A DNA stretch of 64,000 bases from the NCBI GenBank assembly GCA_963850765.1, contig CAWKMN010000003.1, positions 1,240,001-1,304,000 of the forward strand. Direction: 5' to 3'. Source of the stretch: CAWKMN01 sp963850765. GTDB lineage: Bacteria > Chloroflexota > Anaerolineae > Aggregatilineales > Aggregatilineaceae. A program made the position numbers and the translations under genes. Numbering within the stretch: position 1 is the stretch's first letter; every line of letters begins with the position of its first letter. This document shows positions 8,275 through 17,650 of the stretch, one piece after another. The notes under the pieces are model-generated. The model ran no database searches. It saw only the letters and a list, made by a program, of their open reading frames with translations, and was not told the origin of the DNA.

Positions 8275-11200
8275 TCAGCCCGGCGGCGGCGTGAGTGACG
8301 GAGCGAGCGTTGGCGTCGGGAATTCAGAGTTTGGCGTCGCCTGCTGCTGCGGCTGCTGCGGGTTATTGATGGTGATCCGAACATCGCGCGTGACACTGCG
8401 TCCCTGCGTGTCGATAACCACAAGGCGCAGCGTGTACGGTCCGTTTTCCAGCGCGCGGGTGTCAAACTGCCCCAACAGTGAGTCGGCTTCAGGACGCTGC
8501 GTGCGATCGATTACCAGCGGATCGCTGAAGAAATCCGGCGTATGGCCGATGCCGTACCGGATCTCGAAGTGGTCGAAGTTCGGCATGGTGATAGAGCCGC
8601 GCAGGGGTAAGATACCCTCAACCGACGGCATGTTGTCGGGCGGGAAGGCGATCACCACGATCGGACGCGGCTCGTTCGGATCGCAGTATTCAGTTGGCGG
8701 TGGTAGCAGCGGCACTTCAAGGCCGCGGTCGCTCGCCCAGGCGTTGCCTTCGGGTGTCGTGTTGATCCAGTTGTAGGCGGCCTGATCGGTAAGAATGATG
8801 AAGGTGCGGTCTTCGACGCTGTCGCTGCAGTATTCGTTGACCAGCTTACCAGAGAAGGCGTCCACTTGCAGCGTGCGCGTGATATTCTGCTCGGGTGGCG
8901 GAGGCGGTGCGCTGCTGGCAAATAACTCGGTAACCGTGCCCCCGACGCAGTCCGCCGACACCTGCGTGCCGGAATCGCGGCAGACTTCCGCCTGGATGAC
9001 GCCATCCGGCCGCGAGAACTGCACCGGAGCAGTGCCAGCGTGGGCCGCTTCCATCACGTCGTTCCAGATGGGAGCCGCGCCGCCATAGCCGCTGATGCCA
9101 TACATCGGCCGGTTATCGGAGTTGCCAACCCATGTGCCGACGACAAACTGCGGCGTATAACCCACCGTCCAGACATCGCGGACGTCAGTCGTGCCGCTGG
9201 TGCCGGTTTTGATCGCGGCGGGACGCCCACCTTGCAGTTCCATCGGCCAGCCGTAGCCGAATTCCTCGGCACGGGCATCCGAGTCCGACAGGATACTGGT
9301 GATCAGATAGGCGTATTCTGGCTTGACAACCTGTAACCCTTCCGGGTTTTGATTGGCCTGATAAATCTCGTTACCTTGGCTGTCCTCGATGCGGAGGATG
9401 CCATAAGGATCGACACGCCGCCCGTTGTTAGCCAGCATCCCAAACGCGCTGACCATATCAAACAGGCGCACTTCGACCGCGCCCAGCGCCGTCGGCAGGC
9501 CGGCGTTGCGCTCAATCGGATCACCCAGCGGGAAGCGAAGCCCGACCCGCTTCGCCATTTCGGTGAAGCGCTCCAACCCGATAAAGTCCATGGTCTTGAT
9601 GGCCGGGACGTTCAGCGAGTTACCCAGCGCCTCCCGCACCGACTTGGGGCCGTGATACAAACCGTCATAGTTGACCGGGACATACGCCGGACCGCCGCCC
9701 GGATTGGCAAACTCCGTATAAATATCCCACAGCACCGAGGCGGGCGTCAGATATTTGCCCTCGCTGCTCGGCTCAAAAGCTGTCAGATAGACAATCGGCT
9801 TGATCGATGAGCCGGGCTGCTGTCCCGTAAAGGCGACGTTAACCTGCCCATCGATGTCCTCGTTGTTGTAATCCGCGCTGCCGACCATCGCCAGCACCGC
9901 GCCATCCGAGGGACGGATCACCACCACAGAGGCGTTGGTCGCGTCGACCCCGCGCGCTTGCAGGTCCGCCAGATTCGCCGTAACCGAATCTTCGGCGGCT
10001 TTCTGGATATTCTCGTCCAGCGTGGTGGTTACGCGGAACCCTGCGCTGTAGATCCGCTGGGGGCCATAGGTATCTTCCAACTGCTGCCAGACGTAGTTGA
10101 CAAAATGCGGGTGGATAAATGTGTTCACCGGCGGATCAAACGGCGCGGTTTCGACCAGCGCGATTTCCAGGGTGAGTTCCTGTGGGGCTTCCATGCCCGG
10201 CGACTGGTAGTAGTAGAGGGTGCTGCCGTCGGCTTGTTCTTGCGCGTAAATGCACAGGCCGCCGCCATTCGGGACAGCCCATTGGGTCGCGTCGGTATGC
10301 TCGATATAGATGCAGCCGGTGTCGTTCGCCTCGGCCATCAGCCGCAGAACCGTGTGCATACGCTGGATGGCATTCTGACGGTTCACCACGGGATCATACT
10401 GCGCGGGTGATTGGGGCAGCCCCGCCAGGAAGGCGGCCTCGGCGGGATTTAGCTCGCCGGCAGATTTCTTGAAATAAATCTGCGCGGCGGCCTCAATGCC
10501 ATAGGCCCGGTTTCCGTAGAAGATCTCGTTGAGATAAATTTCCAGAACTTCGTTTTTGTCGTACTTACGCTTGATCTCTGAGGCGACGATCACCTCCACC
10601 AGCTTACGCTCAGTGGTGCGCTCCGAGGCGAACTCAGTTTCGAGGATCAGCGCGCGGGCAAGCTGCTGCGTGATCGTGCTCGCCCCGGAAATGGTCCCGC
10701 CCGCCTGGACGTTCTGATACGCGGCGCGGACAATCGCCAGGATGCTGAAACCAGGATCGGTGTAGAAGGTCTCGTTCTCGGTCGAAATCGTCGCGTGAAT
10801 CAGCCAGGGCGAGATCTGGTCGAGCGGGATCTCGCGGCGCGGCCCCGTGGTCGGATCGCTGAACTCGGCCAACTGCGTCCCGTTCGCATCCATAATCAGG
10901 GTGGTCTCAAAGTCGGAGGTGCGCTCGCGCAGTTCGTCCACTGCTTCGGCGTAACGGTCCACTTCATAGAGGTAATAGCCGATCATGCCGAGCAGGATGA
11001 CCAGCGTCAGCGCCATCGTGCCGATCACGCCCGTCACCACGGCATACGCAATGCGGCGGGTCGTGGTCCGGCGGTCGCGTCCCAGGGCGGCGGTGTAATC
11101 GGGCTGGGGATACTCGCCCAGGCGATGCTTCGGTTTCTCAACACTCGGCGGCGGCGGGTGATGGGCCCCTGCCGGCGGCGGACCGGCGGCGCGTGATGGC

Positions 11201-12564
11201 GCGACCGGGATGCCGTGCGGCGCGGTAACGCCGTCCATGGCCGCCTGAGCCGACGGTGAGCGCATGGTTTGCTGCGCCTCGAAGGGTGAACTCGCTGCCT
11301 GAGCGTCTTGTGGTGCGGCTTGCGACGGCATGGTGACCATCGAGGCGGCGTCCGGCTCAACCTGCCGATAGTGCGATTGGGTCCGCGCTTCCGACGGGCG
11401 CACCGGTTCCAGAAACGGTGTGCTGGGGGATACCAGCGTGGCACCGGGATCTTCCTGAGGCACGCGGCGCGGGAGCGGCAGGCCACCTTGGTCGATTTCG
11501 ATCGCGGCGAGACTGCCTTCTTCCGATGCCTGGCTTGCATCCGGCAGAACGACTTCTTGCAGGCCGGTTTCGGTGCGAAGGACGCTGCCGCGCACCGCTT
11601 CCTGATAGCCCGGCGGGGTGCCTTCTTTCCAGTCGCGGCCATCATAGGAATACCAGCGGTTCGACTCGAGGCCCAGCATCCACCAGCGGCCATCTTCGCC
11701 CAGGATCATCAGCCGGCGGAGTTCATTCTGCAACTGCTCGCGAGTCATATAACCGGCATTATACTGGCCGCGCAGAACCTGCACCTTGCGCTCGACCTCG
11801 TGAAAGGGTGACGGCTGCGCAGGGGCAGCAGGAGCCGTTTGAGGCGTGGCACCTTGCGGCTGGCTGGCCGCAGGCGGTGTGACCTGGATCTGCTGCGTGG
11901 GCGGCGGCGCGTCAGTTTGTGCAGCGGGCTGTGCCGCGGGCTGTGCCGCGGACGGCGCGGATTGAACGCCAGCACGCTCCTGAGCGGCACGCTCCTCGGC
12001 CAGCATCGCGGCTTCGGCGGGTGTGAGTCCCGGTAACGGCTTTGACGGGGTGGAATCAGGCATGGGCGTGCTTTCTGCCGGAACGGCGGGTTCCTGAGAA
12101 TTGATCCCGATCAAACGGGTCTGGCTCTGATCCTGCTCGGCGTCATCAGCGGCGGGAGGCACTCCACGCGCAGCTTCCGGCTGTGTCTGCGTATCTTCGC
12201 TCGGAGCGGCGACCACGCGCGGTTTGGGCGGCTCAGTCTCGTGGACTTCGATAATCGTATCGGCAGCGCCGGACAGCAGGGCGTCTAACTGTGCATCGAG
12301 CGGGGTGTGCCATGCCCCCTCCAATTCCGATTCAGCCCGCGAAGGGCTGCCCGGCCCTGGCGCGGCTGCGGCCGATGGGATCCCGGCGTCGGCGGCAGTT
12401 TCCGCGTCAGCGAAAACCGCGTTCTCCGGCGTGTACCATGACTCAACCGGCACTGGGCGCGACGATCCTTCTTCCACAGGCGGCTCGTGCCAGCCTGCGA
12501 TCTCGCCGGGCTGCTGCTCGTCAGGGGAATCATTCACAGGTTTTTTATCTGGCTGGTCAACCAT
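8275..12564 (-). CDS. Class A penicillin-binding protein (glycosyltransferase/transpeptidase) with long N-terminal extension
   Basis: A 1429-residue protein, about twice the usual length of PBP1A. Residues 1-250 and 320-500 are low-complexity and rich in Pro, Ala, Gln and acids. Between them, about 250-320, lies a helix-plus-Trp module (YNAGYMTREQLQNELRRL, RWYSYDGRDWKEG). A transmembrane helix follows at 505-530. The GT51 domain (about 560-760) has TENETFY and GASTITQQLAR. The transpeptidase has GSSIKP (Ser about 917), GNSLN and IKTGTSGTTD (about 1118). A C-terminal Ig-like region (about 1300-1410) ends in a Pro/Gln-rich tail. The protein polymerises and cross-links peptidoglycan outside the membrane with its N-terminus in the cytoplasm. 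The extension probably recruits partners or reads a cytoplasmic signal (inference). Confidence 0.92.
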   Translation of the reverse strand: MVDQPDKKPVNDSPDEQQPGEIAGWHEPPVEEGSSRPVPVESWYTPENAVFADAETAADAGIPSAAAAPGPGSPSRAESELEGAWHTPLDAQLDALLSGAADTIIEVHETEPPKPRVVAAPSEDTQTQPEAARGVPPAADDAEQDQSQTRLIGINSQEPAVPAESTPMPDSTPSKPLPGLTPAEAAMLAEERAAQERAGVQSAPSAAQPAAQPAAQTDAPPPTQQIQVTPPAASQPQGATPQTAPAAPAQPSPFHEVERKVQVLRGQYNAGYMTREQLQNELRRLMILGEDGRWWMLGLESNRWYSYDGRDWKEGTPPGYQEAVRGSVLRTETGLQEVVLPDASQASEEGSLAAIEIDQGGLPLPRRVPQEDPGATLVSPSTPFLEPVRPSEARTQSHYRQVEPDAASMVTMPSQAAPQDAQAASSPFEAQQTMRSPSAQAAMDGVTAPHGIPVAPSRAAGPPPAGAHHPPPPSVEKPKHRLGEYPQPDYTAALGRDRRTTTRRIAYAVVTGVIGTMALTLVILLGMIGYYLYEVDRYAEAVDELRERTSDFETTLIMDANGTQLAEFSDPTTGPRREIPLDQISPWLIHATISTENETFYTDPGFSILAIVRAAYQNVQAGGTISGASTITQQLARALILETEFASERTTERKLVEVIVASEIKRKYDKNEVLEIYLNEIFYGNRAYGIEAAAQIYFKKSAGELNPAEAAFLAGLPQSPAQYDPVVNRQNAIQRMHTVLRLMAEANDTGCIYIEHTDATQWAVPNGGGLCIYAQEQADGSTLYYYQSPGMEAPQELTLEIALVETAPFDPPVNTFIHPHFVNYVWQQLEDTYGPQRIYSAGFRVTTTLDENIQKAAEDSVTANLADLQARGVDATNASVVVIRPSDGAVLAMVGSADYNNEDIDGQVNVAFTGQQPGSSIKPIVYLTAFEPSSEGKYLTPASVLWDIYTEFANPGGGPAYVPVNYDGLYHGPKSVREALGNSLNVPAIKTMDFIGLERFTEMAKRVGLRFPLGDPIERNAGLPTALGAVEVRLFDMVSAFGMLANNGRRVDPYGILRIEDSQGNEIYQANQNPEGLQVVKPEYAYLITSILSDSDARAEEFGYGWPMELQGGRPAAIKTGTSGTTDVRDVWTVGYTPQFVVGTWVGNSDNRPMYGISGYGGAAPIWNDVMEAAHAGTAPVQFSRPDGVIQAEVCRDSGTQVSADCVGGTVTELFASSAPPPPPEQNITRTLQVDAFSGKLVNEYCSDSVEDRTFIILTDQAAYNWINTTPEGNAWASDRGLEVPLLPPPTEYCDPNEPRPIVVIAFPPDNMPSVEGILPLRGSITMPNFDHFEIRYGIGHTPDFFSDPLVIDRTQRPEADSLLGQFDTRALENGPYTLRLVVIDTQGRSVTRDVRITINNPQQPQQQATPNSEFPTPTLAPSLTPPPG

Positions 12565-12648
12565 AGCCCAACCTCAATCTATTTTTGTTACAACGGTAGA
12601 CCAATTGTACCATTTCCTGAGTCCCAACGCACCCGCCCCACCGTGCGG

Positions 12649-13128
12649 TTACTCAACAGCTTCACCGGGCTTGCTGGCGACCAGGACGGTCCATTCGCCC
12701 TTCTGCGTGACCTTGTTGTTCTGGTTCACTACCTTCACATCAAACGAAACAAATCCACCCCCGGCCGCCTTCATGGCGCGCAGATTTGTGATCTTGATCT
12801 GCACGCGGATCGTGTCCCCGATGACGATCGGCTCGCGGAATTTCCACTCCAACCCTGTGAACGCCAGCACCGTGCCTTCGAGAAAACCCATCTGGTACGA
12901 TAACCCGCTGGCGACCGACAGCCCCAACATGCCGTGCGCGACCCGCTGCTGAAATGGCGTTGTGGCTGCGTAGGCCGCGTCGGTGTGCATGGGGTTAAAG
13001 TCGCCGGATACGCCGGCGAAGTTCACGATGTCCGTCTCGGTGATGGTACGGCCCCGGGTTTCCAGTTCCAGACCAACTTCGAATTCCTCGAAATAAAGCC
13101 CTTTTTGTTTGCGGATGTCTTCGGCCAT
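12649..13128 (-). CDS. MaoC-like (R)-specific hydratase/dehydratase
   Basis: A 159-residue hot-dog-fold protein. The start is at 13128, where GGTGGGAG precedes ATG; a longer frame upstream reads through the methyltransferase tail and has no RBS. GVSGDFNPMHTD and RVAHGMLGLS carry the catalytic Asp and His of the MaoC/PaaZ-type enoyl hydratase motif. It probably hydrates an enoyl-CoA or related thioester in the cytoplasm; the substrate is not evident. It lies in a minus-strand run with the methyltransferase upstream and the PBP 84 bases downstream. Confidence 0.88.
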   Translation of the reverse strand: MAEDIRKQKGLYFEEFEVGLELETRGRTITETDIVNFAGVSGDFNPMHTDAAYAATTPFQQRVAHGMLGLSVASGLSYQMGFLEGTVLAFTGLEWKFREPIVIGDTIRVQIKITNLRAMKAAGGGFVSFDVKVVNQNNKVTQKGEWTVLVASKPGEAVE

Positions 13129-13180
13129 GTCTCCCACCTTGTGCAACTGATCGGATGATACGTAACGAACGCAGCCAGAA

Positions 13181-14090
13181 CTACAGGCTTGCCGCCTGAA
13201 CCGGCTCCTTGAAATCATAGATTCCGTCGTGCAGCGCCCAACGTTCCCCGCCAGATTTCGCAGATCAGCGTGCTGTCTTCCTGGCGGAGCGCGCCTCCGC
13301 ACGCCGGACACCGGAACAACGGCCCATCCAGCGCGGCGGGCGGCGTATCTCCCACGGCGCGATTGAGGGTGAACACGCTCGGTGAAAACGGCGCGATCTG
13401 CCCGGTCGGCTGAAGCAGGCGGTCCAGCGTCACCAGGACCGACAGCGGCACCAGCCGCTTGAGCAGCCCCAGCCGGAAGTACGACAGCGCCAGCCGCCGC
13501 TCGGTCTGGAAGCCCGCGTCATGCAGGCAGCGTGCCATGTACTCCGGGTGAAAATCGAAATTCAGCTTCACAAACTCGGTCGGCTCCAGATCAAACGGGC
13601 TCCAGTTTTGCCGCCGCAGCGCGTAACGCACCATCGATTTCAGATGACGCTTGCTGGCGTATTCCAGCACAAACGGCGATCCCGGTGCGAGGACCGCGCG
13701 AATCTGGCGGAGCGCGGCGGGCACGTCGGCCATGTGGTGAATGACGCGCTCCATCACGGCGGCATCACAGCTCCCCGCCGCGAGCGGCAGCTGGTAAATA
13801 TCAGCGGCGACGTAAATGTAACGTTTGTCCGTGCCCAGATGCGCCTGGGCGTCGCGCAGCATGGTACGCGAATAGTCCAGCACGATCACCTGATCGTAGC
13901 CGCCAAGCTCATTCGTCATGCGGCCAAAGCCCGCACCCAGATGCACAACTCGCCGCCCGCGCGGGGGCAGCAGCCGGCGCAGCGCGATCCGTTCGGTCAG
14001 ATCCTCGTAGTCGCGTCCCTGCCCTTCCCAAAACTCGGTCCGGTAGCCTGATCCCTCGTAATCACACAGCGGCGGGGAATTGTGAGTCAC
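13181..14090 (-). CDS. SAM-dependent methyltransferase with Trm112-like tail; frameshift near 3' end
   Basis: The GTG start at 14090 is chosen because GAAGGA lies just upstream; an earlier GTG at 14123 would overlap the previous stop. The core has motif I VVHLGAGFGRMTNE, VLDYS after strand 2, and a class I methyltransferase fold. The C-terminus begins a zinc ribbon (FRCPACGGAL). The open frame stops at 13215 with an unnatural tail. Read one base over, the DNA continues SGGERWALHDGIYDFKEP to a TAG at 13181-13183, a typical Trm112/UbiE-like ending. An indel near 13255-13262 is therefore likely, and the span given includes this extension. The unextended frame is 13215-14090. Substrate unknown. 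Confidence 0.8.
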
Positions 14091-14119
14091 AACCGTTATC
14101 CTTCTTTCAGGTGACCGGC

Positions 14120-14914
14120 TCACTGGCCGGGCGTGATGATCCCGATGTCTTCAACCGGCGTAGCCGTTGGGACAGGCGGCAGCGCCGGCGCGTCGGTGCT
14201 GTCCGCGTCGCCTTCACCCGCAGTCTGATCCCCTGTCGTATCGTCATCCGACGAGGATTGCAGGTCGGCCCGGTCCGGTCCCGGCCACGGATTCATGCTG
14301 TCCTCGGTGGGCGATACCAGATTCTTGCCCTCACCCTGAATCGCGTCCACGAGAAAATCGGGCACGTCATCCCATTTACCCGGCAGGTTATCGAGGATAC
14401 GCACGTAAGGCTCTAACAGGTCGCGCAGGTTGACAAACGGCTGGTGCAGATCGGTTTCCTTGAGCGGAATCGCCACATCAACCGGCAGATTGATCGGGAT
14501 CTGTGTGTTGACCGGCACGATCATGTCCAGTTGGACCGGCAGCACGAGTCCCCTGGGCAGGACAATATCCACCCGCCCATTGATCACACCGCCGCCGCCC
14601 GGCAGGGTAAACGACGCGCTGGCCGCGATGGGCACGTCCTGCGTCAGCACCACGTTCGTCGACTGGTTGAGCGGCAGATCAAACACCACCGGGATCTGGT
14701 CTTCAACCGCAATCGTACTCTCGATTACGGCCTCGTCCATGCCCACGAAATTCCGGTGCAGCCCGTCGATCAAAGGTTCAAGAATGCCGTTCTTAATCTT
14801 AAATATCTGCATCATCACAATCAGCAGCACAACGATCAAAATCATGTTGGTGATAAAAGAAATCATCAACGCGACGGTTTTAAAGCTGTTCCACCAGACA
14901 CGGAACTTGTGCAT
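14120..14914 (-). CDS. Membrane-anchored protein of unknown function
   Basis: A 264-residue protein that is not recognised. A single transmembrane helix (about 16-38) is followed by an extracytoplasmic part. This part has alternating short hydrophobic strands rich in Ile, Val, Leu and Pro (PVNTQIPINLPVDVAIPL, about 128-145) that look like repeated beta strands. The last 70 residues are acidic and Ser/Thr/Pro-rich, probably disordered. GGAGG lies just upstream of the ATG. It heads a minus-strand cluster with the methyltransferase, MaoC and PBP genes, so an envelope role is possible but unproven. Confidence 0.75.
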   Translation of the reverse strand: MHKFRVWWNSFKTVALMISFITNMILIVVLLIVMMQIFKIKNGILEPLIDGLHRNFVGMDEAVIESTIAVEDQIPVVFDLPLNQSTNVVLTQDVPIAASASFTLPGGGGVINGRVDIVLPRGLVLPVQLDMIVPVNTQIPINLPVDVAIPLKETDLHQPFVNLRDLLEPYVRILDNLPGKWDDVPDFLVDAIQGEGKNLVSPTEDSMNPWPGPDRADLQSSSDDDTTGDQTAGEGDADSTDAPALPPVPTATPVEDIGIITPGQ

Positions 14915-15023
14915 GGGCGGACCTCCTTCAACGAATCAGGTGGTGATGGGCTGGCATACGAAATCTTAACCAACCTGCCTCATCATAACATCAGCCTGAA
15001 GGTCTGAGCAACTCAACACAAAA

Positions 15024-15047
15024 CAGGGGCGCAGCGATACGCCCCTG
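15024..15047 (-). terminator. metK terminator
   Basis: On the minus strand, CAGGGGCG (15040-15047) pairs with CGCCCCTG (15024-15031), followed by TTTTGTGTTG, 31 bases after the metK stop. Confidence 0.8.
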
Positions 15048-15078
15048 TCTGATCTTAACGATTGGAGAGTCGGGTGAT

Positions 15079-16302
15079 CTACAAGCCGGCTTCCCGGCAC
15101 AGAATCTCGGCCTTGTCGGTGCGCTCCCAGGCTACATCGAGATCGTCGCGCCCGAAGTGTCCATAGGCCGCCACATTGCGGAACTGCGGCTTGCGCAGGT
15201 CCAGATCGCGGATAATCGCGGCCGGGCGCATATCAAAATGCTTCTTGATCAGCTCGACGATTTTCTCATCCGGGATCCGGCCCGTGCCAAACGTTTCGAT
15301 CGCGATCGAGAGCGGATGCGCGACGCCGATGGCATAGGAGATCTGAAGCTCGAAGCGGGACGCCAGCCCGGCCGCGACCACGTTCTTGGCGATATAACGC
15401 GCCATGTACGCCGCCGACCGATCGACCTTGGTCGCGTCCTTGCCGGAGAACGCGCCGCCACCATGCCGCGCCACGCCGCCGTACGTATCGACGATGATTT
15501 TGCGCCCGGTCAGCCCGGCATCACCCAGCGGCCCACCGACGACAAAACGGCCCGTCGGGTTGACATAATACTTGGTCTGGTCGTCCAGAAATTCCGCCGG
15601 GACAACAGCGCGAACGACATGTTCCAGCACATCATCGCGGATCTGTTCAGTGGAGACGTCGGGCGCGTGCTGCGTGGAGATCAGCACGGTATCGACGCGC
15701 ACCGGCTTGCCGTAGGCGTATTCCACCGTCACCTGGCTTTTGCCATCCGGGCGCAGATAGGGCATGGTGCCGTTCCGCCGGACTTCAGCCAGCCGCTTGA
15801 CGAGCTTGTGCGCCAGCGTGATCGACAGCGGCATCAGTTCGGGTGTTTCGTCGCAGGCAAACCCGATCATCATGCCCTGATCGCCCGCGCCAACGGCATC
15901 CAGATTGTTTTCGGCCTGGCCGGCGCGCTGTTCCAAGGCCGCATCCACGCCCTGCGCGATGTCGCTGGACTGCTCCTTGAGCGACACGATCACGCCGCAG
16001 GTATCGGCGTCGAAGCCGAATTTGCCGCGCGTGTAGCCGATGTCGCGCACGACATCGCGCGCAATCGTGCCGATGTCCACATAGGTGGACGTCGTGATCT
16101 CGCCCATGATCACGATCAGGCCGGTGGTGACGGCGGTTTCGCACGCCACGCGCGCCATCGGATCGTCGGTCAGGATGGCATCCAGCACTGCGTCCGAAAT
16201 CTGATCGCAGATCTTGTCCGGGTGCCCTTCGGTGACCGACTCCGACGTAAAGAATAATTGTGGCGAACTCATAAAGGTGGTGCTGCTATTGGTCTCGCTC
16301 AC
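15079..16302 (-). CDS. metK: S-adenosylmethionine synthetase
   Basis: A 407-residue enzyme converting ATP and methionine to SAM plus phosphate and diphosphate. The GTG start at 16302 is chosen because AAGGAG lies 6 bases upstream; a longer frame from 16353 runs into the terminator of the leader. Motifs: EGHPDKICDQISDAVLD, GAGDQGMMIGFA (the methionine-binding loop) and GGGAFSGKDATKVDRSAAY (P-loop). It is cytoplasmic and normally a tetramer. Expression is controlled by the SAM-I riboswitch just upstream, giving feedback by its product. Confidence 0.97.
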   Translation of the reverse strand: MSETNSSTTFMSSPQLFFTSESVTEGHPDKICDQISDAVLDAILTDDPMARVACETAVTTGLIVIMGEITTSTYVDIGTIARDVVRDIGYTRGKFGFDADTCGVIVSLKEQSSDIAQGVDAALEQRAGQAENNLDAVGAGDQGMMIGFACDETPELMPLSITLAHKLVKRLAEVRRNGTMPYLRPDGKSQVTVEYAYGKPVRVDTVLISTQHAPDVSTEQIRDDVLEHVVRAVVPAEFLDDQTKYYVNPTGRFVVGGPLGDAGLTGRKIIVDTYGGVARHGGGAFSGKDATKVDRSAAYMARYIAKNVVAAGLASRFELQISYAIGVAHPLSIAIETFGTGRIPDEKIVELIKKHFDMRPAAIIRDLDLRKPQFRNVAAYGHFGRDDLDVAWERTDKAEILCREAGL

Positions 16303-16354
16303 GATAGCTCCTTGATTAGATACTGAACCTGGCAGGTCAGGGCCACCAAACAAA

Positions 16355-16379
16355 ACCCCCTGCTACACTCTACAGGGGG
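16355..16379 (-). terminator. SAM riboswitch terminator
   Basis: On the minus strand, CCCCCTG and CAGGGGG form a hairpin followed by TTTTGTTTG. It lies between the aptamer and metK and is the expression platform. Confidence 0.8.
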
Positions 16380-16430
16380 CGTTATCACACAGTTGGCCTC
16401 ACAATCAGGCTTCGGAGGTCGGTGGATTAC

Positions 16431-16556
16431 GCTCTCATCTTCCAGAAAACCTGTCGGAATTAGCACCGTTCTTGTTCTGGCGGAGTTGCCTGGGCCAGAT
16501 CAAGAGGTTGCCGCGGCTTCACGGGGCCGGTCCCTCTGCCGCTCTGGATAAGAGTG
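16431..16556 (-). promoter_or_regulatory. SAM-I (S-box) riboswitch
   Basis: On the minus strand the aptamer shows CTCTTATCCAGAGCGGCAGA, GGGACCGGCCCCGTGAAGCC, CGGCAACC and GGTGCTAATTCC. It closes with GATGAGAG, which pairs with CTCTTATC to form P1. This is the canonical SAM-I core. SAM binding should stabilise P1 and allow the terminator at 16355-16379 to form, lowering metK. Confidence 0.95.
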
Positions 16557-16585
16557 TTTCCAGGTATTGGATTCGAATTAGGGAA

Positions 16586-16614
16586 ATCATATCATTTTGG
16601 GGCAGGTTTGCCAA
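16586..16614 (-). promoter_or_regulatory. metK promoter
   Basis: On the minus strand, TTGGCA (16609-16614) and TATGAT (16586-16591) are separated by 17 bases. Transcription would start near 16579, shortly before the riboswitch. Confidence 0.7.
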
Positions 16615-16683
16615 AAAACGATAAGTCTTGCTGAGGGCAGACAAACCGTCATGCCGCCTACCATGCCGGATCGGGCCTGGGGC

Positions 16684-16692
16684 TGGTATAAT
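16684..16692 (+). promoter_or_regulatory. Extended -10 promoter of the HAD phosphatase gene
   Basis: TGGTATAAT has a consensus TATAAT (16687-16692) with the TG of an extended -10. The -35 region is weak. It fires away from the metK promoter. Confidence 0.6.
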
Positions 16693-16736
16693 CCGGGTGG
16701 TATCCGGTTCGTTCACCCAGATTGTGTCAAAACACC

Positions 16737-17561
16737 ATGCCTATTCCTTTCCCTTCCTTGCGCGCCGCCATTCTGGATATGGACGGCGTATTGTGGCGGT
16801 CCAGCCAGGCACTGCCGGGTGTGGCCGAGTTTTTCGCGTTTGTCCAGCAGCGCGGGATCCGTTTCGCGCTGGCGACCAACAACAGCACCAAAACGGTCGA
16901 TCGGTACGTCGAGCGGCTGAACAGCGCGGGTGTTCCTGCCCGGCCCGAACAGGTCATCACATCGTCCGTGGCGACAGCCGATTACGTCAGCCAGCGTTAT
17001 CCGGCTGACACGCCGCTTTATATTATTGGCGAGGCGGGTATTCACGAAGCTCTGGCCGAGCGCGGCTTCCACGAAGACCCCGAGCGGGCGCAGGTCGTGA
17101 TCGTAGGTCTGGACACGCAGTTCAACTACGACAAGATGAAAACTGCTACCCTGCTCATCCGGGCCGGAGCCGACTTTATCGGCACCAATGGCGACCGCAC
17201 CTTCCCGATCCCGGGCGGGCTGGCTCCCGGCAACGGCAGTCTGCTGGCCTCCATCCAGACGGCGACCGATGTGCAGCCGGTGATCATCGGCAAGCCGGGC
17301 CGGGTGATGTTTGAGGTCGCGCTTCAGCGTCTCGGCACCACGCCCGAGCAAACGCTGATGATCGGCGACCGGCTGGAAACCGATGTCCTGGGCGCGCAGC
17401 AGGCCGGACTACCGGCGGCGCTGGTGCTGTCCGGGGTAACCCAGGCGGAGGATGTTCGCGCCGGGCAGATTGAGCCTGAAGGCGTTTACCCGTCGCTGCT
17501 GGACCTTTATCAGGCGTGGCAGAGCGCCCTGGACAGCGCCTCCTGCGTAACCTGCGTATGA
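16737..17561 (+). CDS. HAD-superfamily (class IIA, NagD-like) phosphatase
   Basis: About 274 residues from ATG 16737; a TTG at 16722 is an alternative, and neither has a clear RBS. HAD motif I is ILDMDGVLWR, motif II FALATNNSTKT, the Lys motif GKPGRVMFE, and motif III LMIGDRLETDVLGA. The cap placement is that of the NagD/4-nitrophenylphosphatase group. It hydrolyses small phosphomonoesters in the cytoplasm; the natural substrate cannot be told. Confidence 0.9.
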   Translation: MPIPFPSLRAAILDMDGVLWRSSQALPGVAEFFAFVQQRGIRFALATNNSTKTVDRYVERLNSAGVPARPEQVITSSVATADYVSQRYPADTPLYIIGEAGIHEALAERGFHEDPERAQVVIVGLDTQFNYDKMKTATLLIRAGADFIGTNGDRTFPIPGGLAPGNGSLLASIQTATDVQPVIIGKPGRVMFEVALQRLGTTPEQTLMIGDRLETDVLGAQQAGLPAALVLSGVTQAEDVRAGQIEPEGVYPSLLDLYQAWQSALDSASCVTCV

Positions 17562-17650
17562 GCGCCTCCCAGCGCGCCCTGGTCGTGACAGGCGGGGCGC
17601 TTTCGTGTATGATGGCGGTGAGACGACATTAAGATGATTGGGATGTGTGA

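Noticed and set aside
12649..13311. Longer MaoC protein starting at 13311
   Set aside because: The first 61 residues lack similarity and come from the methyltransferase tail region; a clear RBS precedes ATG 13128.
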